DNA of 64,000 bases, taken from contig NZ_UWPJ01000039.1 of the NCBI RefSeq assembly GCF_900606115.1, positions 186,001-250,000 on the forward strand, in the 5' to 3' direction. The notes beneath the pieces were generated by a model. That model was not told the origin of the DNA. It saw only the letters and a program-made list of their open reading frames with translations, and ran no database searches. Source of the stretch: Pigmentiphaga humi (GTDB taxonomy: Bacteria > Pseudomonadota > Gammaproteobacteria > Burkholderiales > Burkholderiaceae_B). Each line of letters opens with the position of its first letter. Position 1 is the stretch's first letter. The translations under genes and the position numbers were made by a program. Positions 25,513 through 34,606 of the stretch are shown here, one piece after another.

Positions 25513-25977
25513 TGCAGCGTAGCGGTCGTTTAGTTGTAATTCAGATATTTTGCGTTTACCTGAATTCCGAGTAGCGACTATGACGCAAGATTTCTGACCG
25601 CGTGCCGTTGATGCCGTCATGGGCGGGTCGAGCAGGCAGCAAAGGAACTCGGTGGGATGGTGCCGTAAGCGAGAGAAAACTCGATCGTTCCAAGGCTGGA
25701 TAAGCGCGCTAAGATGTATTGTGATTGACAATCGGGGCGAAAAGTGTCATTGCACGCCAATCGGGCCATCTCCCGCGCCAGCAAAAGGTGTCCGATGCAG
25801 ACGGTAAAAGCGACGGTAAGGCTCCATTTCGATCACCGCAAATCCCTTTAACCATGCGGACTTGCGAGTCTCATTGATGACCGAGTGGGGGGAAAGAGTT
25901 CCTTGCCGTACGCCAGCGGCCATTGCCGAAGCGCAAGCCGACTTGCCGACCGATGACTTCCAGAGGGTGAGTCTCTC
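25513..25977. other. 465-bp gap spanning the right edge of the island
   Basis: No gene is supported. It contains a 7-bp inverted repeat (AATTCAG 25538-25544, CTGAATT 25560-25566), a CCAGCAAAA segment also seen near 15890, and the GACGGTA pair at 25801. Chromosomal-looking sequence resumes before the LysR gene. Confidence 0.5.
25801..25819 (+). repeat. GACGGTA pair, right edge of island
   Basis: Two GACGGTA heptamers begin at 25801 and 25813, 12 bp apart, matching the pair at 15904/15916 in orientation and spacing (GACGGTA-N5-GACGGTA-A). CCAGCAAAA lies shortly before both pairs. It probably marks the other end of the 9.9-kb element. Confidence 0.6.
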
Positions 25978-26883
25978 ATGCGCATCCCTGTCCCATTGAA
26001 TGCTCTGCGCGCCTTCGAGGCGGCGGCGCGTCATCTTTCGATCAAGGACGCTGCCCTCGAACTCGCGGTCACGCCGTCCGCGGTGAGCCATCAGTTGCGC
26101 ACGCTGGAGGCCATGCTCGGTGTCGAGTTGCTGCGCCGCATCGGCACGCGGCTGGAGTTGACCGACGCCGGTTGCCGGTTGGCGCCCAGCCTCAACCAGG
26201 GCTTCGCGCTGATTGCCGAGGGTGTCGGCGCCTTGCGCGAGGCGCGGCGGGATGGTCCGCTGCGCGTGAACATATTGCCGGCGTTCGCGACCCACTGGCT
26301 GGCGCCGCGGCTGAACCTGTATCCGTTCGAGCAGCGCGGCTTTTCGCTGCAGATTTCCACCACGCAGGACAATGTGGATCTTGCCGCGGGCGTGGCCGAC
26401 GCCGGCATCTGGTACGGCGATGGGCAGTGGCCGGGCCTGCAGGCGGATCTGTTGTTCGAGGCCACTATCGATCTGTATTCGCGCCCGGGTTTTGCCGTTG
26501 GCACACGCTGGGAGCGAATCGAGCAGCTTTCCCGGGCCAACCTGTTCGTATCGCGCCATTGCCTGAGCTGGCGCCGCTGGATGGACAGTCTGCCGGGCGG
26601 GCCGATCGAGCCTGCTGTCATTACCCGTGTCGATTCGAGTGGCCTGACGGTGCAGGCGGCCGCCGATGGCGGCGGTGTGTCGATCGCCGTGTGCGAACTG
26701 GCCGAGAGTGTCGTGCGGGAGGGGCGCCTGGAGTCGGTATTCGGTCATCCCGTGAGCGCGGGTCTCGGTTTCTGGCTGGTCTATCCCGACGCGCTGCGCG
26801 AGGACCGGCGCCTGGACAATCTGCGTGGCTGGTTGCGAAGTCGGATCAGGGAGCAACTCGCGCAGAAGGCGGCGGCCGCATAG
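25978..26883 (+). CDS. LysR-type transcriptional regulator, GcvA-like
   Basis: This is a 301-residue protein. The N-terminal winged helix (LNALRAFEAAARHLSIKDAA, VTPSAVSHQLRTLEAMLGV) is characteristic of GcvA/AmpR-type LysR regulators, followed by an effector-binding domain (LRVNILPAFATHWLAPRL). Start ATG 25978 has a weak upstream GAGGGTGAG. It is convergent with the SDR gene on the other strand (10-bp gap), so its target is not obvious from divergence. It is the first clearly chromosomal gene right of the island. Confidence 0.85.
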   Translation: MRIPVPLNALRAFEAAARHLSIKDAALELAVTPSAVSHQLRTLEAMLGVELLRRIGTRLELTDAGCRLAPSLNQGFALIAEGVGALREARRDGPLRVNILPAFATHWLAPRLNLYPFEQRGFSLQISTTQDNVDLAAGVADAGIWYGDGQWPGLQADLLFEATIDLYSRPGFAVGTRWERIEQLSRANLFVSRHCLSWRRWMDSLPGGPIEPAVITRVDSSGLTVQAAADGGGVSIAVCELAESVVREGRLESVFGHPVSAGLGFWLVYPDALREDRRLDNLRGWLRSRIREQLAQKAAAA

Positions 26884-26892
26884 CGCTCGCGT

Positions 26893-27642
26893 TCATAGCC
26901 CTCCGGCGACCCGCAGGACGGTGCCCGTCACGTAGGATGCCCGGCTCGATACAAGCCAGGCAATCGCCTCTGCGATTTCCTTGGGCTCTCCGGCCCTGCC
27001 CATAGGTATCTTGGACGATACTCTGGCCGGCCGGTCCGCGTCTCCTGCCGCAGCGTGGATGTCCGTCAGGCTGGTTCCCGGCGAAACGCAACTGACTCGG
27101 ATGACCTTGGGGGCGAGTTCCTTTCCGAGACCGATCGTGAAGGCTTCAATGGCGGCTTTCGACGCTGCGTAGTGCACATATTCGCCGGGGGAGCCGAGCG
27201 TCGCCGCGATGGAGGAGACATTCACAACGACACCTTGCCGCGCCTCCGCCAGCCATTTGGCGACTACTTTCTGCGTCAAGGCGAATACCGCCAGCACGTT
27301 GACCTCGAAGACGCGTTTCATGGTGGCCAAGTCCGCTTCAACGAATGAGCCGAGTCGGCCGGTGATTCCGGCGTTGTTCACCAACCCTGCCAAGGGCGCC
27401 GCTTCCTTCGGGATCCGGGAAAGAATCGATGCCGCCGATTCGGGGAGACCCAAGTCAGCCTGGATCGCCCAGGCAAGGCCGCCGAGTTGCCGCACTCGGC
27501 TCACGACTTCCTCGGCCGCCGTGGCTTGTTCCAGGTAGGTGAAGCAGACGTCATAACCTTCCCGGGCGAGAAGGAGCACCACTTCCGCTCCAATTCCGCG
27601 ACTGCCGCCGGTCACGAGAACGGTGCCATGCCTCTTATTCAT
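26893..27642 (-). CDS. SDR family oxidoreductase
   Basis: This 249-residue classical short-chain dehydrogenase starts at 27642 (MNKRHGTVLVTGG). Motifs are TGGSRGIG (NAD(P)-binding), NNAG, and the catalytic Ser in NVSS with YAASK. It overlaps the upstream alpha/beta hydrolase gene by 4 bp, so the two are co-translated. The C-terminus (ASYVTGTVLRVAGGL) is typical of 3-oxoacyl-ACP reductase-like SDRs. Substrate is unknown; the hydrolase pairing suggests turnover of an ester or lipid-like compound. Confidence 0.85.
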   Translation of the reverse strand: MNKRHGTVLVTGGSRGIGAEVVLLLAREGYDVCFTYLEQATAAEEVVSRVRQLGGLAWAIQADLGLPESAASILSRIPKEAAPLAGLVNNAGITGRLGSFVEADLATMKRVFEVNVLAVFALTQKVVAKWLAEARQGVVVNVSSIAATLGSPGEYVHYAASKAAIEAFTIGLGKELAPKVIRVSCVSPGTSLTDIHAAAGDADRPARVSSKIPMGRAGEPKEIAEAIAWLVSSRASYVTGTVLRVAGGL

Positions 27643-28700
27643 TGCATTTCCTCTGACAAGTTTTCCACGGGCCGATACGTCAGTGTGCCTGGCGGTGTGG
27701 CGGGCGGTTCGCCGGTACGCAACCAGTTCAGCGCGAGCGGCCAGAGCGTATCGCGGAAGCGTTCGTGGAAAAAGGCGAAATGGCCGATCTCGGGCTTTCC
27801 GATGGCTGCCGGCGCAAGCCGCAGATGATGGCGCTCGCTGCGGGTGTAGTAGTCCAGCAGGCGGTCCAGCGCCTGCACCGTACCGAAGGGGTCGTCCTCG
27901 ATGCCCAACGCCAGGATGGGGGCGCGCACCTGGCTGAAGCGCCGGGCCAGCATCTCGGCCTCTGGCTTGCCTTCCGGGGTTTTTCTGCCGCGTCGCACTG
28001 TGCCTTCGAAGCGAGGTCCCATTCTTCCCCAGTCCAGCGCCACGCCCTTGGGGGTGTCCTCCATCCAGCCCAGGCGCTTGGCCGGCACATAGCCGAACAG
28101 CCGGGCGAGCAGCGGCATCGCCACGTGCCAGCGCAGGAGCATGGCCTTGCGAGCCTGGGGTGCATAGTCGCGCCAGTAGGCGTACTGCGCCCCCATGGTG
28201 AAGATGCGCCGTATCCGGTGCGCGGATTCCGCCAGGCCGATCACGAAGCCGCCGGCGGAGTGGCCGACCACGTCGATCGGCTGGTTGGGGAAACGCCGCG
28301 TGACATACTGCAGAACGCCTTCGAAGTCGTGCTGTCCCCAGTCGATCCAGTCGGCCTCGAGCCCGCGCAGCGAGCCATGGCGGGATTCGCCTATGCCGCG
28401 GTAATCGAAGCTCACCACATCCCATCCCTGTTCATGCAGCCAATCGGCGAAGCGTGCGTAGTACCGGCAGCGCACCGAGGTGGCCGCGTTGATGATCGCA
28501 ACGGGATGGAGGCGCGGCGGATCGCTGGGCCGGTGCCAGACGTATCCACCCAGGGCATGGCCGTCAGCGGCCCGAATGTCGACGGGTTCAGCCATTTGAA
28601 GGGAAGCTCCGGACAAACGGCACCATAGCGTTACGGCGATTCCAGGCCACGGTCCATGCTCGAGCATGGGCAGGCGCGGATTGGTGGCGAGTGTCGTCAT
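27639..28700 (-). CDS. alpha/beta hydrolase
   Basis: This protein has up to 353 residues; translation may instead begin at the in-frame Met at 28595 (MAEPVDIRAADGH), giving 318. The nucleophile elbow GHSAGG, the oxyanion-type FDYRGIGESRHG and a C-terminal GHFAFF with the catalytic His fit the serine alpha/beta hydrolase fold; a GIEDDP acid candidate precedes it. No signal peptide is evident. It is arranged with the downstream SDR and upstream lysE-like gene on the same strand. Substrate is unknown. Confidence 0.8.
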   Translation of the reverse strand: MTTLATNPRLPMLEHGPWPGIAVTLWCRLSGASLQMAEPVDIRAADGHALGGYVWHRPSDPPRLHPVAIINAATSVRCRYYARFADWLHEQGWDVVSFDYRGIGESRHGSLRGLEADWIDWGQHDFEGVLQYVTRRFPNQPIDVVGHSAGGFVIGLAESAHRIRRIFTMGAQYAYWRDYAPQARKAMLLRWHVAMPLLARLFGYVPAKRLGWMEDTPKGVALDWGRMGPRFEGTVRRGRKTPEGKPEAEMLARRFSQVRAPILALGIEDDPFGTVQALDRLLDYYTRSERHHLRLAPAAIGKPEIGHFAFFHERFRDTLWPLALNWLRTGEPPATPPGTLTYRPVENLSEEMQ

Positions 28701-28704
28701 GGCC

Positions 28705-29298
28705 TCACATCCAGAAGAGAAGAACGGTCAAGGCGGCGAGAAGGGCCATGGCGCGGTTGATGCGGCGTGCGATGGTCCGATCTCGCAGCCATGGCCGCAG
28801 GCCGGCGCCGAAGGCGGCCCACACCACGATGCAGGGCAGGCCGACAGCGGCGAAGACCAGACTGACCGTCAGCAGGCGGAGCGCGTAGCCGTCGCCGGGC
28901 GGGAGGAAGGTGGAGGCTACCGTTACCGACATCAGCCAAGCCTTTGGGTTGACGAACTGGAAGGCCAGCGCCTGCGTGAAGCCGATGGGGCGGCCGGCAT
29001 GGGATTCCTCCAGTTCCGCCGCGCGCCACAGCCGTGTCGCCAGGCCGAGCAGGTAGAGGCTGCCTACGATCTTCAACGCGACCTGCAGACGAGGTTCGAG
29101 GGCGAATAGCGCGCCGAGCCCTGCGCCGGTGCTCCAGATCTGCAGAAGGACGCCTGCGAGGATGCCCAGCAAATGCGGCCAGGTGCGTCTCAGGCCGAAG
29201 ATCAGGCCGGAGGACATCAGCATCACGTTGTTGGGGCCAGGCGTAATCGACATGACGAAGGCGTAGACGATCAGCGCCGCGAAGGCGGTTTGTTGCAT
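28705..29298 (-). CDS. LysE/RhtB family amino-acid exporter
   Basis: This 197-residue inner-membrane protein has about six hydrophobic segments. The N-terminal signature (YAFVMSITPGPNNVMLMSSG) is diagnostic of the LysE/RhtB translocator family, and QFVNPKAWLMS is the second conserved block. It probably exports an amino acid or derivative. It ends only a few bases before the hydrolase frame, so it may be the first gene of a three-gene unit (exporter, hydrolase, SDR). Confidence 0.88.
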   Translation of the reverse strand: MQQTAFAALIVYAFVMSITPGPNNVMLMSSGLIFGLRRTWPHLLGILAGVLLQIWSTGAGLGALFALEPRLQVALKIVGSLYLLGLATRLWRAAELEESHAGRPIGFTQALAFQFVNPKAWLMSVTVASTFLPPGDGYALRLLTVSLVFAAVGLPCIVVWAAFGAGLRPWLRDRTIARRINRAMALLAALTVLLFWM

Positions 29299-29529
29299 CG
29301 GCGTCAGCGGGGATGAGGCAGTGGTGCGGCGTTCGTGGATGAGAAAAAATCGTCCGCGAATCGATTCTGGCCTAGGGCTCGCGCCAGCGCCAGCGAGAAA
29401 TATTCACCCGCACCTGAGATATTCGCGCTTGGGCAGGAACACCAGCGTACAGCAGACTTCGAGGGTATTGCCCGGCGCTGCTGCGGCAATGACTGCTGCG
29501 TTCGCTTTTGCCCACCAAGGAGAGCACCC

Positions 29530-30126
29530 ATGACTACGTCCATTCCTCAGGGATTTGGCGCAGAAACTTCCGAGCGTCTGCCTTTGCCGCTTCCCGACAG
29601 CATGAACGATGCCCAGCGCGCTGCTGGCGAAGCACTCATCGCCGGGCCTAGACAGGGTGTCAAAGGGCCTTTCATCCCATTGATGCGCAGCCCGGTGCTG
29701 CTTGAGCGCCTGGCCGGTGTCGGAGAGTATTTGCGCTTTGAGTCGACGCTGCCCGCGAACATCAACGAGTTTGTCATGACGGTCGTTGCCCGTGAAATGG
29801 GCAATCAATTCGAATGGGCGACCCATTATCCATTGGCGATTCGAGCCGGGGTTTCAGAGGAGACCTTGAAAGATCTCGCGCAGGGCGCGCGCCCGCGCGC
29901 CATGTCTGACGAAGAGGCCGATGCCTGGGCGTTCACGTTCGAGCTATTGCATAGACATGGCGTGAGCGACCTGACGTACGATGCGGCGCTTGGACGATGG
30001 GGCGAATGCGGCGTAGTCGAGATGGGGGCGCTCGTTGGTTATTTCGCCTGTGTGTGCTGGATCATGAACATCGCTCGGACGCCGGCACCTAGCGGCGCGA
30101 CGGCTTTGACGGGGTTCCCGGCTTGA
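29530..30126 (+). CDS. carboxymuconolactone decarboxylase family-like protein
   Basis: This 198-residue protein starts at ATG 29530 behind AAGGAGAG; earlier in-frame codons lack a ribosome site. The central helical block (LPANINEFVMTVVAREMGNQFEW, then HYPLAIRAGVSEETL) matches CMD/AhpD-like folds, where a Cys-x-x-Cys or Glu-Cys-His set is often present; here the usual EC..H set appears replaced by E..QFEW..H, so peroxidase activity is doubtful. It is likely an enzyme of aromatic or lactone metabolism. It is divergent from the lysE-like gene; the 231-bp gap between holds no other gene. Confidence 0.75.
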   Translation: MTTSIPQGFGAETSERLPLPLPDSMNDAQRAAGEALIAGPRQGVKGPFIPLMRSPVLLERLAGVGEYLRFESTLPANINEFVMTVVAREMGNQFEWATHYPLAIRAGVSEETLKDLAQGARPRAMSDEEADAWAFTFELLHRHGVSDLTYDAALGRWGECGVVEMGALVGYFACVCWIMNIARTPAPSGATALTGFPA

Positions 30127-30282
30127 GACATCTATGTCGGCTCCATGACTGAGAAAAAACTTTCGTGTGGGACGAGGAGCTCTGCGAACGGGCTTCGGCG
30201 AAAAAAAACGAGAAAAATCCATCATCCGATCGAAAATCTCGTCTAATAGCAAGCTTCGCTCAGCCCACCCCTGGAAGACGAC

Positions 30283-31263
30283 ATGATTTTGCCGACAGTG
30301 CTCGCACTCCTCGCCGCATTCACATTCGCCGCGAACAACGCCACGCTTCGCCGCGGCGTCGTCGGCGGCACGCTGTCCCAAGCCATGGTCGTCACGCTGC
30401 TGCTCGGCGCGGTGCTGGTCTGGATCGTGGCGTTGGCGGTCGGCGGGGCGGGCCAGCTGCGGGAGTTTCCGCTGCGCTCGACGCTGTTCTTCTGCGGCGC
30501 GGGCCTGTTGCACTTCGGCTTTGGCCGCTATTGCAACTACCGCGCGACGCAGGCCATGGGCACTGTGTTGGTCGGACCCGTGCAGCAGACCAGTGTTCTG
30601 ATCACGCTGGTGCTGGCCATTCTTCTCCTCGGCGAGCGCCTCACCATGCTGCACATCGCGGGCATCGCGCTGATCATGGTGGCGCCGATGCTGGCCGCCC
30701 GGGCTCATACCCCATCGACCTTCCGCTGGCTCAAGCGCACGCCTGGGGCCGAGCCGGCCAAGCCCAAGCCGAAGCCCGCAGCCAACAGTTTCCAGCCCAA
30801 GCTGGGCGAAGGCTATCTGTTCGCCGTTCTTTCCGCGCTGGCGTACGGTTCGAGCCCCATCCTGGTCCGCGAAGGCATGGTGGAGGGCAGCGGGATGGCC
30901 GGCGGCCTTACCGGCGCCGCCGTGGCCTATTCCGCCGCGACTCTGGCCGTGATCGCCATCGTCATCTGCCAGGGCGGCCTGGCCCGCTCGCTGACCATGT
31001 CGCGTCCGACGCTCGGCTGGTATTCCACGGCGGGCGTGACGGCCGCGGCATCGCAGGTTTTCGTCTACATGGCCCTTTCCATCGCCCCGGCGTCGGTCGT
31101 GATACCGATACAGCGCACGTCGCTGGTGATGCGGGTGTGGTTCGCGCGCCTGCTCAATCCGGAGTTCGAGTCATTCGATGGCCCGGTACTGCTCGCGACC
31201 GCCCTGTCGCTGGTCGGCGCGGTCGCGCTGGCGGCGGATCCCGCCTGGTTCGGGATGAAGTAG
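30283..31263 (+). CDS. EamA/DMT family transporter
   Basis: This 326-residue protein has about ten hydrophobic helices in two EamA repeats (LALLAAFTFAANNATLRR in the first; YLFAVLSALAYGSSPILVRE in the second), separated by a Lys/Pro-rich cytoplasmic loop (EPAKPKPKPAANSFQPKLGE). It is a putative metabolite exporter of the drug/metabolite superfamily. It stands alone, with 156 bp upstream containing no gene. A weak imperfect hairpin (GCCGGA 31295, TCCGGC 31313) lies after the stop. Confidence 0.85.
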   Translation: MILPTVLALLAAFTFAANNATLRRGVVGGTLSQAMVVTLLLGAVLVWIVALAVGGAGQLREFPLRSTLFFCGAGLLHFGFGRYCNYRATQAMGTVLVGPVQQTSVLITLVLAILLLGERLTMLHIAGIALIMVAPMLAARAHTPSTFRWLKRTPGAEPAKPKPKPAANSFQPKLGEGYLFAVLSALAYGSSPILVREGMVEGSGMAGGLTGAAVAYSAATLAVIAIVICQGGLARSLTMSRPTLGWYSTAGVTAAASQVFVYMALSIAPASVVIPIQRTSLVMRVWFARLLNPEFESFDGPVLLATALSLVGAVALAADPAWFGMK

Positions 31264-31364
31264 GGGGGCTTCGTCGGACGGCGGCGAACACGCTGCCGGA
31301 TCGTTATATCGGTCCGGCTCTTACAGCCATCGGGGACGCTGAGAACGCTTCGTCAGCGGAGAAA

Positions 31365-33782
31365 TCAACTCTCTTTTTCAAGCACAATCAGCATCTCTGC
31401 CATGATCGAAAAACTTTCATCTTCCGGGCCTTGCTCAATCACGATAGGCTCATAGCCGGCTTGCATCGAATCCGGTCTTAACACGATGCGCTCATGTCGC
31501 CAGCTACCGTCTTCGGCGGCGATTTTCTCGCTCGAATAGACTTTGATCGTGTATCTTCCCCCTGTTTCCGGGTCGTCAATGCTGCGGTGCTGGGCGATTA
31601 CGACCTTTCCTTGACGGGTTCCGCCCGGATTGGCTCGGAACAGGCACCATGACCCATTGGGAATGCGGCGGCTCATGGATTCGCCGATTACTTGCGCAAT
31701 GAACAATCCAGGCTGAGGATTTATCCAATCGGGAAGCTCAAACCACTGCTCCGCTGAGCTTTCAAGGGTTTGTACATCGGAGAACGTTCCCGCTGCGATC
31801 CGAATGTCGATAAGTGGGACAGCTGCGACACCGCGTTTCCGTTCTTCGTCCGTAATCAGCCGAAGAGGGACGAGATTCCCGAGTTCCGCGGGTTGTTCAT
31901 TGGCATTCTCCGGTTCGAGCAATGCCCTCACTTTGCTGCGGAAGTATTCGGCCAAAGGTTTGTCCGTGCAGTACACATAGCAACCCTTCATCCCCCGTGT
32001 CATGAGCGTCCGATAGGTATTCTTGACGATAAGATCGGCAAGCGCCTGCGCCCGCAGCGGATCTTCTCGCATCATCTTCTTCAGCCCACGTATGGATTGA
32101 TCCGACGATGCGCGCTGGGCTGCATCGGTAACGATCTGACCGTTTCGATAGACAAGGTCGTCACCGATGATCACGCCCACATAGTCCAGCTCCAGCCCCT
32201 GGCATGTATGTATGCACCCGACTTGCTCCACGGTTCCCGGCTTCACGATCCAAAGGCTGCCGTCTTCACTAAGGTTCCAGCGCCGGCGGTAGTCGAATTC
32301 GGGAAGCTGGATGTCCCAGGCATCGGGGTTGCGCTTGCTTGGCCAGGGCCAGCAGTACCCGGCCACGACGCGCGACCGGTTGTTAGCGCGATTCTTCTGC
32401 TCGATCAGGGCGTGCATCTCGGCAGGGTCGTCGAATACACGGAAATCGTATTCGGCTTGGTCGAGTGTGGGATTGGCTGTCGGGCGGATCTCCAAGGTAT
32501 TGTCCAGCCACGCAAGGTAGCCTTCGGAGCCATTGCAGCGAAACTGCGACGTCAATTCCAGCTCTGTGATCTCGGCACCCAGCGCTGTGGCGTGGCGTTT
32601 CAACTCATCGGTATGGCCGATGTCGAATACCGTCACGCGTTGATCGTCGTCGGTGAAAAATACCGTGCATCGGGAGGATCGGATGATTTCCAGAATCTGG
32701 TTTTCGCCCTGATTGCGGAAGATGCCGCTTTTCTCGTTGAGCCGATGCGCTTCATCGACGATCAGGACGTCATAGGTGTTCTCTTCGTCTTTGGTGAAGG
32801 AGCCGGATCCGCTGAAGAGATTGCCGATGCGGGTCTTGGTAAAGGTGCCGGTCAGTTTGGCCTGGAAGACCGCGCGTGGCGCGCTGTTTTTGGATACGTA
32901 GCGAGCATTGCGCTGGCGGTTGATCAGTTCGGCAAGCAGGTTGATGGCAAGTACCGATTTACCGGTGCCCGGGCCTCCCTGGACGATCAGTACTTGCTTT
33001 TTTTCCTCAGTCCGCGTTTCTACCTGCAGAATGGTTTCGTAGACGACCTTCTGGTCGTCGATGAGTATGAACTCATGCTTGCCTTGCATGAGGCTGGCCA
33101 CATGGTCGATCAAGCTCTTGGAAGGCTGGATGCGGCCGTTCTCAATCGCATAGAGCGCTTTCAGGCGATCGCCGCGGCGTACATGGGCGCTGATGAAGCG
33201 ACTGAGTTTTTCCTTGTCGTTCTTGAGAAACAGCGGGGCCCGCTCGATATGCGTTTTGTAGTGGGGATGGTCGATTTCGCCGTCGCTTGGATGATTGTGC
33301 AGGTAGGCGCAGGGTTGCAGGCGCATGCCGCCTTCGTGCACAGCGGCATTGAGGTCCTCCAGGCGGGCGGCATAAGACCAGGCCTGGTAGGACGGGTGGG
33401 GGCCTTCTACCTCACCTGTATGGCCGCCGCGTCGAGCCCATATGACACCGTCCTTGCCGCTATAGCGAGAGCTTGACCACTGCTTCAGTTCGACGATGAC
33501 TACCTTGGGTTGTCCTTTCGCGTCTTCGCCGGTAATCATGAAGTCGATGCGCAGGGAACTACTGGGCAACTGATACTCGATGGCGACCCCGGCATCGTCG
33601 GGGATTTCTTCGTCCTGCAAGACCTTGGCCATTTCGAACAAGGAGTTCTTCCAGGACCGGACCTCGCCTGGCCCGCCGCCTTTGGCCCCGGCATGACGTA
33701 CATGACGAAGCAGGATGTCTTCGATATCTTCCCGCAACGCATGTTGCAGGAATTCAGTCTTGCTGGCCTGGTAGATGATCAC
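31365..33782 (-). CDS. nuclease-fold / DUF2075 helicase / S24 peptidase fusion protein
   Basis: This is an 805-residue protein, start GTG at 33782. Residues about 60-110 have a PD-(D/E)XK-like core (IEYQLPSSSLRIDFMITG, then VVIVELKQW). Residues about 260-620 form a DUF2075 helicase: Walker A QGGPGTGKS (about 268), Walker B DVLIVDEAHRL, TDDDQRVT and a QGLELDYVGVI helicase-C motif. Residues about 680-800 resemble LexA-type S24 peptidases: VIGESMSRRIPNGS with the nucleophile Ser and a Lys in YTIKVYSSEK. The order nuclease-helicase-protease in one chain suggests a DNA-damage- or phage-triggered factor. It follows a MazG-like gene by 21 bp on the same strand. Activity of each part is inferred. Confidence 0.8.
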   Translation of the reverse strand: MIIYQASKTEFLQHALREDIEDILLRHVRHAGAKGGGPGEVRSWKNSLFEMAKVLQDEEIPDDAGVAIEYQLPSSSLRIDFMITGEDAKGQPKVVIVELKQWSSSRYSGKDGVIWARRGGHTGEVEGPHPSYQAWSYAARLEDLNAAVHEGGMRLQPCAYLHNHPSDGEIDHPHYKTHIERAPLFLKNDKEKLSRFISAHVRRGDRLKALYAIENGRIQPSKSLIDHVASLMQGKHEFILIDDQKVVYETILQVETRTEEKKQVLIVQGGPGTGKSVLAINLLAELINRQRNARYVSKNSAPRAVFQAKLTGTFTKTRIGNLFSGSGSFTKDEENTYDVLIVDEAHRLNEKSGIFRNQGENQILEIIRSSRCTVFFTDDDQRVTVFDIGHTDELKRHATALGAEITELELTSQFRCNGSEGYLAWLDNTLEIRPTANPTLDQAEYDFRVFDDPAEMHALIEQKNRANNRSRVVAGYCWPWPSKRNPDAWDIQLPEFDYRRRWNLSEDGSLWIVKPGTVEQVGCIHTCQGLELDYVGVIIGDDLVYRNGQIVTDAAQRASSDQSIRGLKKMMREDPLRAQALADLIVKNTYRTLMTRGMKGCYVYCTDKPLAEYFRSKVRALLEPENANEQPAELGNLVPLRLITDEERKRGVAAVPLIDIRIAAGTFSDVQTLESSAEQWFELPDWINPQPGLFIAQVIGESMSRRIPNGSWCLFRANPGGTRQGKVVIAQHRSIDDPETGGRYTIKVYSSEKIAAEDGSWRHERIVLRPDSMQAGYEPIVIEQGPEDESFSIMAEMLIVLEKES

Positions 33783-33803
33783 GTCCGTACCTGTCTCGCT
33801 CGA

Positions 33804-34154
33804 TCAAAGCTGGTCGTATTTCTTATTGGTCCCCTTGGCTCGGTCAATGGGGTATTTTCGGGCATTTAGCTTGATCTTGACCTGCGCGGCTTCAACGGGG
33901 TCGATGCCCAGCACATTACTCAATTGGACAAGATAGAGCAGAACGTCAGCGATCTCCGCGCCTACTGCTTCGAGTTTCTCCGGAGCAAGCGCACGGCTTT
34001 CCGCCTCGGTCATCCACTGGAAATGTTCGAGCAGTTCCCCCGCTTCAACGATCAGCGCCGAGGCAAGATTCTTGGGCGAGTGAAACTGTTCCCAGTCCCG
34101 TTCTTGGGCGAACTGAAACTGTTGCTGCGAAAGGTCGTGGAGCGTATCGGTCAT
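33804..34154 (-). CDS. MazG-like nucleotide pyrophosphohydrolase
   Basis: This 116-residue protein carries the MazG/dCTPase fold signature: EAGELLEHFQW for the first helix and EIADVLLYLVQL for the second, supplying the ExxE and ExxD metal ligands. Such enzymes hydrolyse NTPs or dNTPs to monophosphates and pyrophosphate; they clear damaged nucleotides or act in stress responses. It probably forms an operon with the following nuclease-helicase-peptidase gene, a pairing seen elsewhere in accessory regions. Confidence 0.85.
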   Translation of the reverse strand: MTDTLHDLSQQQFQFAQERDWEQFHSPKNLASALIVEAGELLEHFQWMTEAESRALAPEKLEAVGAEIADVLLYLVQLSNVLGIDPVEAAQVKIKLNARKYPIDRAKGTNKKYDQL

Positions 34155-34203
34155 CGCGATTAATCCGGAAAGAAAGGCCCGCTACGGCCTACATTGCTTT
34201 TGT

Positions 34204-34590
34204 TCATGCCGGCCAGTGACTTTTCAAATCAAACGACAACTGCCGGTGATGACGAATCGAAAGCAGATACACCGTTTCCCTGATCTGCGCATACAGCAGC
34301 AGATAGTGCGTCATGACGTACTCGCGCAATTCGCTGCCTTCGGCAATGGTGTCGAGTTGTCGGGTCAGGCGAGCAATGCCGTTGCTTGCCTCTACCGAGC
34401 GGGCAGGCCGCGCAAGGAACGAGCGCCCCATGTCGGGAAAGCGCTCCAGATTGGGAATGACGGTATCCGTCAATTCACTCAGCAGCGCATCGAACGATTG
34501 CGCAGCGTCGGTTTCCTGAAGAAATATTTCGACTTCTTCAAGGTTGTGCTCGAAGTTGGCGGTAAGTTTGACGGTATGGCGAGTTGTCAC
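34204..34590 (-). CDS. RelE/ParE-type toxin
   Basis: This 128-residue protein starts with GTG 34590, following the antitoxin gene by 16 bp. The N-terminus (VKLTANFEHNLEEVEIFLQE) and the C-terminal strand block (LLLYAQIRETVYLLSIRHHRQ) are characteristic of the RelE/ParE superfamily. Length is slightly above the usual 90-110. ParE-type members poison gyrase and RelE-type cleave mRNA; the sequence alone does not decide. It is paired with the Phd-type antitoxin just upstream. Confidence 0.85.
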   Translation of the reverse strand: MTTRHTVKLTANFEHNLEEVEIFLQETDAAQSFDALLSELTDTVIPNLERFPDMGRSFLARPARSVEASNGIARLTRQLDTIAEGSELREYVMTHYLLLYAQIRETVYLLSIRHHRQLSFDLKSHWPA

Positions 34591-34606
34591 GGGGCGAATC
34601 AGCCAG

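Noticed and set aside
15692-25977. tRNA gene as an integration target at either island edge
   Set aside because: No cloverleaf-like sequence was recognised at 15.7-16.1 kb or 25.5-26.0 kb by eye; a tRNA finder would be decisive.
31770-33476. Plus-strand open frame of 568 codons opposite the helicase fusion
   Set aside because: It is the complement of the DUF2075 helicase, with no motif of its own.
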